Assembly (NCBI GenBank): GCA_030430165.1
Contig: JAUIGL010000037.1
Span: 1 to 58,134, forward strand
DNA: 58,134 nucleotides
Origin: a bacterium
Lineage (GTDB): Bacteria; Desulfobacterota; Binatia; HRBIN30; CADEER01
Reading direction: 5' to 3'
Within the stretch, counting starts at the first letter, position 1. The number at the start of each line of letters is the position of its first letter. The notes under the pieces are model-generated. The model saw only the letters and a list, made by a program, of their open reading frames with translations, had not been told where the DNA came from and did not search any database. The translations under genes were made by a program, and so were the position numbers. Below are positions 45,918 through 58,134 of this stretch, piece by piece.

Positions 45918-46289
45918 TTACTTAGGACGCTTGGCCCCGTACTTGGAGCGACCCTGCTTGCGATCCTGAACACCGATCGTATCCAGCGTACCGCGAACCA
46001 CGTGGTAGCGGACGCCGGGGAGATCCTTGACACGCCCCCCGCGGATCAGCACGACCGAGTGTTCCTGCAGGTTGTGGCCGATCCCAGGGATGTAGGAAGT
46101 GACTTCGATGCCATTGGTCAGACGCACGCGGGCAACCTTGCGCAAAGCCGAGTTCGGCTTCTTCGGAGTCTGCGTGTACACGCGCGTACAGACCCCCCTC
46201 TTCTGAGGGGACTTTTGCAACGCGGGCGCAGTCGTCTTGCGCCTTTGCGTCTTGCGTCCGTACTTCACGAGCTGGTTGATCGTAGGCAT
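45918..46289 (-). CDS. rpsL: 30S ribosomal protein S12
   Basis: The 123-residue protein begins [20 protein letters not shown]. It has [19 protein letters not shown] and [20 protein letters not shown], the decoding-centre loops; the lysine in KKPNSALRK is the streptomycin-sensitive form. The start at 46289 is chosen over 46325, which only adds a short non-conserved stretch. Confidence 0.97.
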   Translation of the reverse strand: MPTINQLVKYGRKTQRRKTTAPALQKSPQKRGVCTRVYTQTPKKPNSALRKVARVRLTNGIEVTSYIPGIGHNLQEHSVVLIRGGRVKDLPGVRYHVVRGTLDTIGVQDRKQGRSKYGAKRPK

Positions 46290-46325
46290 AATTCCGTCAC
46301 TTCCGCCCCAGAGGGGAAACAGCAC

Positions 46326-46354
46326 TAACTAGCGACCGCCCTGCGGGCTGTCAA
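46326..46354 (-). promoter_or_regulatory. Predicted rpsL (str operon) promoter
   Basis: On the minus strand a perfect TTGACA (46349-46354), a 17-base spacer and TAGTTA (46326-46331) lie between rpoC and rpsL. The -10 is a weak match, but the -35 is consensus. A start near 46319 would give a 30-base leader. It implies that str can be transcribed independently of the rpoBC operon. Confidence 0.5.
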
Positions 46355-46368
46355 CTCTACCCATATTG

Positions 46369-46392
46369 CGGCGGGCCCGGGCGGGCCCGCCG
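46369..46392 (-). terminator. GC palindrome after rpoC
   Basis: CGGCGGGCCCG and CGGGCCCGCCG are perfect 11-base inverted repeats (46369-46379, 46382-46392), 12 bases after the rpoC stop. The mRNA hairpin is very stable but no U-tract follows (CAATATGGG instead), so it may pause or process RNA rather than terminate fully. Confidence 0.55.
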
Positions 46393-46404
46393 AATCAAGA
46401 TTCA

Positions 46405-50547
<4,143 letters not shown>

Positions 50548-50569
50548 CTCTTCTCCTGGTGAACGAGCC

Positions 50570-54691
<4,122 letters not shown>

Positions 54692-54734
54692 TCCGTCTCC
54701 TTAGATTGTCTACGACTCACGAGAATTCGGAAAG

Positions 54735-55142
54735 CTACTTCAGCTCGACCTGGCCTCCGGCCTCTTCGATCTTCTTCTGCATCTCCTCGGCCTCGTCCTT
54801 CGGCACGTCTTCCTTGACCGCCTTCGGTGCGCCGTCGACCAGATCCTTGGCCTCCTTGAGGCCCAATCCGGTGAGCTCGCGGACCGCCTTGATGACCTGG
54901 ATCTTCTTGTCACCAGCGCCGGTCAGCATCACGGTGAAGGAGTCCTTCTCCTCAGCCGCCGCGGCGCCACCGCCGTCGGCAACCGGGCCGGCCGCAACTG
55001 CCACCGATGCGGCCGCCGCCTCCACTCCGTGCACGTCCTTCAGGTAATCCCCGAGCTCCTGCGCCTTGAGGAGCGTCAGGTCCATGATCTTGTCACCGAG
55101 GTCCTTGACCTCGGACGACCAATCTCTCGCCTCTTCCGACAT
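54735..55142 (-). CDS. rplL: 50S ribosomal protein L7/L12
   Basis: The 135-residue protein has an N-terminal dimerisation helix, an alanine-rich hinge ([20 protein letters not shown]), and the C-terminal factor-binding domain [20 protein letters not shown]. The start [18 protein letters not shown] is slightly longer than in E. coli. It is present in several copies per ribosome, unlike L10; three hairpins just upstream may help set its dose. Confidence 0.96.
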   Translation of the reverse strand: MSEEARDWSSEVKDLGDKIMDLTLLKAQELGDYLKDVHGVEAAAASVAVAAGPVADGGGAAAAEEKDSFTVMLTGAGDKKIQVIKAVRELTGLGLKEAKDLVDGAPKAVKEDVPKDEAEEMQKKIEEAGGQVELK

Positions 55143-55185
55143 CGCCTTATCCTTTCCTTGGGAATAGATCCGTCAATTGGGTCGC

Positions 55186-55263
55186 CCCCGGCGGTCGCCG
55201 GGGAACCACGTGCGCCGCTGGCGCGGCAACTTGCTTCTCAACGGCACCGCCTCAGGCGGCGCC
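55186..55263 (-). promoter_or_regulatory. Three hairpins between rplJ and rplL
   Basis: The 109-base gap and the end of rplJ hold, in mRNA order: GGCGCCGCC-TGA-GGCGGTGCC (55263-55243, with the rplJ stop in the loop), GCCGC-GCCA-GCGGC (55227-55214), and CCCCGGC-GACC-GCCGGGG (55203-55186). None has a U-tract. They could protect rplL mRNA or act as a processing point, giving more L12 than L10 (inference). Confidence 0.6.
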
Positions 55264-55782
55264 TTCCTCTTCGAGCTGTTTGATTCGAGCCGAAATCGCG
55301 CCGGCAATGCGCTTCGCCGGAGCGGTCGCCTGGCTCGCGAGCCTGCTCGCCGGCGACAACACCTGACGAGCGACGCGCGACTGGAGCGTGGCCAGATCCG
55401 GCATCTTGGCGAGGCTCTCGACCCCGGAGGGCTCGATCACCTGGCCTTCGAGGGCTCCGCCCTCGACCTCGATCTTCGCGTGGTCGTCGGCAAAATCGAC
55501 CAGCGCCTTGGCAACCGCGACCGGATCGTCGAAACCGAAAACCAACCCGCGCGGCCCCACCAGGAAACGGTCGAGCCCGGAGTATGCGCTATCCGTCAGA
55601 GCCAACTTGGCCAGCGTGTGCTTGGCAACGCGCATCTCGCCGCCCGCGTTGCGGATATTGCGCCGCAGCTCGGTCGACTCGGCGACCGTCAGCCCGAGAT
55701 TGGTTGCCACCAAAGCAACGCTCGCCTTGCCGAAGGTTTCCTGCAACTCGGCGACGACCGACTCTTTCTCTGTTCGATTCAC
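55252..55782 (-). CDS. rplJ: 50S ribosomal protein L10
   Basis: The 176-residue protein starts MNRTEKESVVAELQETFGKA and has RNAGGEMRVAKHTLAKLALT, then a helix for L7/L12 dimers near the C-terminus. Only 19 bases separate it from rplA, so the long L10 leader known in E. coli has no room upstream of rplJ. Confidence 0.96.
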   Translation of the reverse strand: MNRTEKESVVAELQETFGKASVALVATNLGLTVAESTELRRNIRNAGGEMRVAKHTLAKLALTDSAYSGLDRFLVGPRGLVFGFDDPVAVAKALVDFADDHAKIEVEGGALEGQVIEPSGVESLAKMPDLATLQSRVARQVLSPASRLASQATAPAKRIAGAISARIKQLEEEGAA

Positions 55783-55801
55783 GATGCCTCCAACTCGGTC
55801 G

Positions 55802-56506
55802 TCAGGCCGCGGCGCGCGCGGCGCCGGTGCTCACCCGAACACCCGGACCCATGGTCGAGCTCACACCGATGCTGACCATATAGTTTCCCTTGGCCGACGA
55901 GGGCTTCGCCCGGCTCAAGCTCGCCAATACGGCGTTGGCGTTGGCCTCGAGCTTGTCGCGGCCGAACGACACCTTGCCGACCGGAACGTGCACGATCCCC
56001 GCCTTGTCGACGCGGTACTCGATTTTACCGGCCTTCATCTCTTCGACCGCCTTGGCGACCTCGAAGGTGACCGTGCCGAGCTTCGGATTCGGCATCAGGC
56101 CGCGCGGCCCGAGGATCTTACCGATGCGGCCGACCGAGCCCATCATGTCGGGAGTCGCCACAACGCTGTCGAAGTCGAGCCAACCTTCGTCGGAAATCTT
56201 CTTGACCAGGTCGTCGCCGCCGACATAGTCGGCGCCCGCGTCCTGGGCTTCCTTTTCCTTCTCGCCCTTGGCGAACACCAGCACCCGCACCTGCTTGCCG
56301 GTTCCGTGCGGCAGCACCACGGTGCCGCGCACGTTCTGGTCCGCCTGGCGCGGGTCGACGCCGAGCCGCACCGCCATCTCGACCGTCTCGTCGAACTTCG
56401 CCGCCGCCACCTTGGCGACCAGCTCGAGCGCGTCGCCGAGCTCGTACAGATTGCCGCGGTCGACCTGCTCGACCGCCGCCTTCATTCTCTTTCCAATACG
56501 CGCCAT
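55802..56506 (-). CDS. rplA: 50S ribosomal protein L1
   Basis: The 234-residue protein contains [20 protein letters not shown] and [20 protein letters not shown], the L1 signature, and ends [10 protein letters not shown]. It forms the E-site stalk and may repress rplKA. It is 11 bases after rplK. Confidence 0.97.
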   Translation of the reverse strand: MARIGKRMKAAVEQVDRGNLYELGDALELVAKVAAAKFDETVEMAVRLGVDPRQADQNVRGTVVLPHGTGKQVRVLVFAKGEKEKEAQDAGADYVGGDDLVKKISDEGWLDFDSVVATPDMMGSVGRIGKILGPRGLMPNPKLGTVTFEVAKAVEEMKAGKIEYRVDKAGIVHVPVGKVSFGRDKLEANANAVLASLSRAKPSSAKGNYMVSIGVSSTMGPGVRVSTGAARAAA

Positions 56507-56517
56507 CTCGACCTCGA

Positions 56518-56943
56518 TTAATCCACGACGTCCAGCCCGACGCTGCGCGCCGTGCCTTCGACCGTCCGCATCGCCGCCTCGACCGACGCCGAGGTCAGGT
56601 CCGGGGCTTTGATTTCGGCAATCTCGCGCACCTGCTGACGAGTCACCTTGCCGACCTTGCCGCGCTTCGGGTCGGCGGCGCCCTTGGACACCTTGGCGGC
56701 CTTCTTCAGCAAGACCGACGCCGGCGGCGTCTTGGTGATGAAGGTGAACGAACGATCCGCATAGACGGTGATGATCACCGGAATGATCATCCCTTCCTGT
56801 GACTGGGTCTTCGCGTTGAAGGCCTTGCAGAACTCCATGATGTTGACGCCGCGCTGCCCCAGCGCCGGACCCACCGGGGGGCTCGGATTGGCTTGGCCAG
56901 CGGCAATCTGGAGCTTGATCTCGCCGATTACTTTCTTTGCCAC
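56518..56943 (-). CDS. rplK: 50S ribosomal protein L11
   Basis: The 141-residue protein starts [20 protein letters not shown], with [20 protein letters not shown] and the C-terminal [19 protein letters not shown]. It binds the GTPase centre and is the thiostrepton target; the proline-rich stretch is intact. Confidence 0.97.
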   Translation of the reverse strand: MAKKVIGEIKLQIAAGQANPSPPVGPALGQRGVNIMEFCKAFNAKTQSQEGMIIPVIITVYADRSFTFITKTPPASVLLKKAAKVSKGAADPKRGKVGKVTRQQVREIAEIKAPDLTSASVEAAMRTVEGTARSVGLDVVD

Positions 56944-56956
56944 GGGATCTTCTCTC

Positions 56957-57487
56957 CTACGCCTTTTCCACCTGGATGAAATCCAGCTCGACCGGCGTCG
57001 CTCGTCCGAAAATACTGATCAAGACGCGAACCTTACCCTTGTCGCCCTTGACCTCCTCGACGGTGCCGTTGAAATCCGAGAACGGTCCGTCGATCACTTT
57101 GACACTCTCGCCGACCTCGAACAGGATCTTCGGCTTCGGGCGCGCTGCCCCCTCGGCCATCTGGTCGGTGATCTCGCGAACCTCGCTCTCGGGGATCGGC
57201 GCCGGCTTGGTCGAGCCGCCGACGAAGCCGGTGACCTTCGGAGTCGACTTGACGATGTGCCAGGTGTCGTCGTTGAGATCCATTTCGACCAGGATGTAGC
57301 CGGGGAAGAACATGCGCGACGAGGTCTTCTTGCGCCCCTTGACGAGCTCGACGATCTTCTCCGCCGGAACCAGGACCTCGCCGAACTGCTCCTCGCGGCC
57401 GAGCGCCTTCACCCGTTCTTCGAGCGCGGCCTTCGCCTTCTGCTCGTAGCCCGAATAGGTGTGCACGACGTACCAATGCTTGGCCAT
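56957..57487 (-). CDS. nusG: Transcription antitermination/elongation factor NusG
   Basis: From the ATG at 57487 the 176-residue protein begins [20 protein letters not shown] and has [20 protein letters not shown] and the C-terminal KOW ([20 protein letters not shown]). It binds RNA polymerase and, with S10, the ribosome. An ATG at 57499 would add four residues (MSSG). Confidence 0.97.
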   Translation of the reverse strand: MAKHWYVVHTYSGYEQKAKAALEERVKALGREEQFGEVLVPAEKIVELVKGRKKTSSRMFFPGYILVEMDLNDDTWHIVKSTPKVTGFVGGSTKPAPIPESEVREITDQMAEGAARPKPKILFEVGESVKVIDGPFSDFNGTVEEVKGDKGKVRVLISIFGRATPVELDFIQVEKA

Positions 57488-57495
57488 TCCGCTGC

Positions 57496-57717
57496 TCACC
57501 GAAGGATCAGTTGAACCAACTGAGAAAGGAGGAAGTCGACGACCCCGAGATAGAGGGCAACGATGCCCACGAGGACGAGGACCACCACCGTCGCCGCATA
57601 CGTTTCGGCGCGCGTCGGCCAGTGAACCTTCTTCAGCTCGGCCCAGACCTCCTGAAGATAGGTCACCGAGCGCGGAATCACGTCGCGCACGCCGCTTGCT
57701 TGTCCTTGTGCTGCCAT
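57496..57717 (-). CDS. secE: Protein translocase subunit SecE
   Basis: The 73-residue protein has the amphipathic SYLQEVWAELKKVHWPT-like segment (RSVTYLQEVWAELKKVHWPT) and a single C-terminal membrane helix (ATVVVLVLVGIVALYLGVVD). It starts MAAQGQASGVRDVIP at 57717; the longer frame runs through tRNA-Trp and is not real. It is eight bases from nusG. Confidence 0.95.
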   Translation of the reverse strand: MAAQGQASGVRDVIPRSVTYLQEVWAELKKVHWPTRAETYAATVVVLVLVGIVALYLGVVDFLLSQLVQLILR

Positions 57718-57738
57718 CGAAATCTCGATCTCGCGAAG

Positions 57739-57812
57739 CGGGCCAGGCAGGGTTCGAACCTGCAACCCCCGGATTTGGAGTCCGGTGCTCTGCCAGTTAG
57801 AGCTACTGACCC
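57739..57812 (-). tRNA. tRNA-Trp (anticodon CCA)
   Basis: The 74-base tRNA has acceptor GGGTCAG pairing with CTGGCCC, anticodon stem CCGGA/TCCGG around loop CTCCAAA, and a TTCGAA T-loop. Discriminator G at 57739; CCA not encoded. It lies between rpmG and secE, a common position in bacteria. Confidence 0.96.
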
Positions 57813-57831
57813 AAATGGGCACCGCCGCGCG

Positions 57832-57984
57832 TCAGACCTTGGCCTCCTTGTGCAACGTGTGGCTCCGACACGAGGGACAAAACTTCTTCATAGAGAATTT
57901 CTCCGTCGACTGTTTCTTGTTCCTCGAGCCGGTGTAGTTCTTTCGCTTACACTGGTCGCACTGAAAGGAGATCAGGTCGCGCAT
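57832..57984 (-). CDS. rpmG: 50S ribosomal protein L33
   Basis: The 50-residue protein reads [20 protein letters not shown] and ends [13 protein letters not shown]. Two CxxC pairs (Cys9-x-x-Cys12 and Cys36-x-x-Cys39) give the zinc-binding C+ form. It lies 19 bases after tuf and 19 before tRNA-Trp. Confidence 0.95.
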   Translation of the reverse strand: MRDLISFQCDQCKRKNYTGSRNKKQSTEKFSMKKFCPSCRSHTLHKEAKV

Positions 57985-58003
57985 CGATGCCCCCGGAGCT
58001 CTC

Positions 58004-58134
58004 TCACTCGATGATTTTGGTAACGACGCCGGCGCCGACGGTGCGACCGCCTTCGCGGATGGCGAAGCGCAGGCCCTCTTCCATGGCGATCGGCGTGATC
58101 AGCTCGACCGACAACTTCGCGTTGTCGCCCGGCA
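58004..58134 (-). CDS. tuf: Elongation factor Tu (second copy), cut by window edge
   Basis: The last 42 codons of a second tuf gene run off the right edge. Apart from the final codon (GAG instead of GAA) and the stop (TGA instead of TAG), the visible coding bases match those of the first tuf at 42039. This gene heads the tuf-rpmG-tRNA-Trp-secE-nusG group, as in many bacteria. Confidence 0.95.
   Translation of the reverse strand, partial: PGDNAKLSVELITPIAMEEGLRFAIREGGRTVGAGVVTKIIE

Overview
The window is GC-rich bacterial chromosome with an accessory/metabolic left half (about 1-28,000) and, on the minus strand, a continuous transcription-translation supercluster (28,088-58,134). Signs of lineage are indirect. 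The ribosomal supercluster layout, the DUF3450/TonB operon, the gliding-type ABC operon with DUF4340, and a secreted beta-propeller ending in a dockerin-like calcium tail suggest a Gram-negative, outer-membrane bacterium. I would guess a former deltaproteobacterial-type lineage (Myxococcota, Desulfobacterota or Binatota); this is inference only and was not tested by phylogeny.

Left part. The 5' edge cuts a HEPN-domain gene. A BrnT/BrnA toxin-antitoxin pair and a small two-helix membrane protein follow. On the minus strand, 1,826-6,609 holds a four-gene operon: ABC ATPase, GldF-type permease, GldG-type protein, DUF4340 protein. A secreted beta-propeller/dockerin-like protein (6,885-9,320) converges, with interlocked stop codons, on a six-gene energy-transduction operon read leftwards from 14,368: DUF3450 protein, long ExbB-like protein, short ExbB, ExbD, TonB, TPR protein. 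Next are an S9 peptidase, a MerR-type metal regulator with a MerF-like cysteine membrane protein, a family-3 solute-binding lipoprotein, a carboxylesterase lipoprotein, a thiolase-like enzyme, a DUF4149 membrane protein, a VOC protein, and a minus-strand trio of a TMTC-like TPR membrane protein with a catalytic/non-catalytic pair of M16 peptidases. tRNA-Ser(GCU) ends this half. Non-coding stretches carry several repeats: an inverted repeat at 1,678-1,768, a 15-bp-ended repeat at 17,748-17,845, a 14-bp tandem at 17,918, and a 240-bp tandem plus inverted AGCCTTAGCC-type tract at 22,251-22,490.

Right part, read in the direction of transcription (right to left): tuf (second copy, cut by the edge), rpmG, tRNA-Trp, secE, nusG, rplK, rplA, rplJ, rplL, rpoB, rpoC, then rpsL, rpsG, fusA, tuf, rpsJ, rplC, rplD, rplW, rplB, rpsS, rplV, rpsC, rplP, rpmC, rpsQ, rplN, rplX, rplE, rpsN, rpsH, rplF, rplR, rpsE, rpmD, rplO, secY, adk, rpmJ, rpsM, rpsK, rpsD, rpoA, rplQ. 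Thus the beta, str, S10, spc and alpha operons are joined head to tail. map and infA, often present between adk and rpmJ, are absent. Candidate RNA-level control elements lie in the few gaps: three stacked hairpins between rplJ and rplL, a GC palindrome after rpoC followed by a TTGACA promoter for rpsL, a hairpin with U-tract just before fusA, and a hairpin presenting the rpoA Shine-Dalgarno in its loop.

I did not find a clear new defence or biosynthetic system. The best candidates for unfamiliar biology are the repeat tract at 22,251-22,490, the fused cysteine-domain/MerF-like protein under a MerR promoter that would give leaderless mRNA, and the fusA and rplJ-rplL leader structures.
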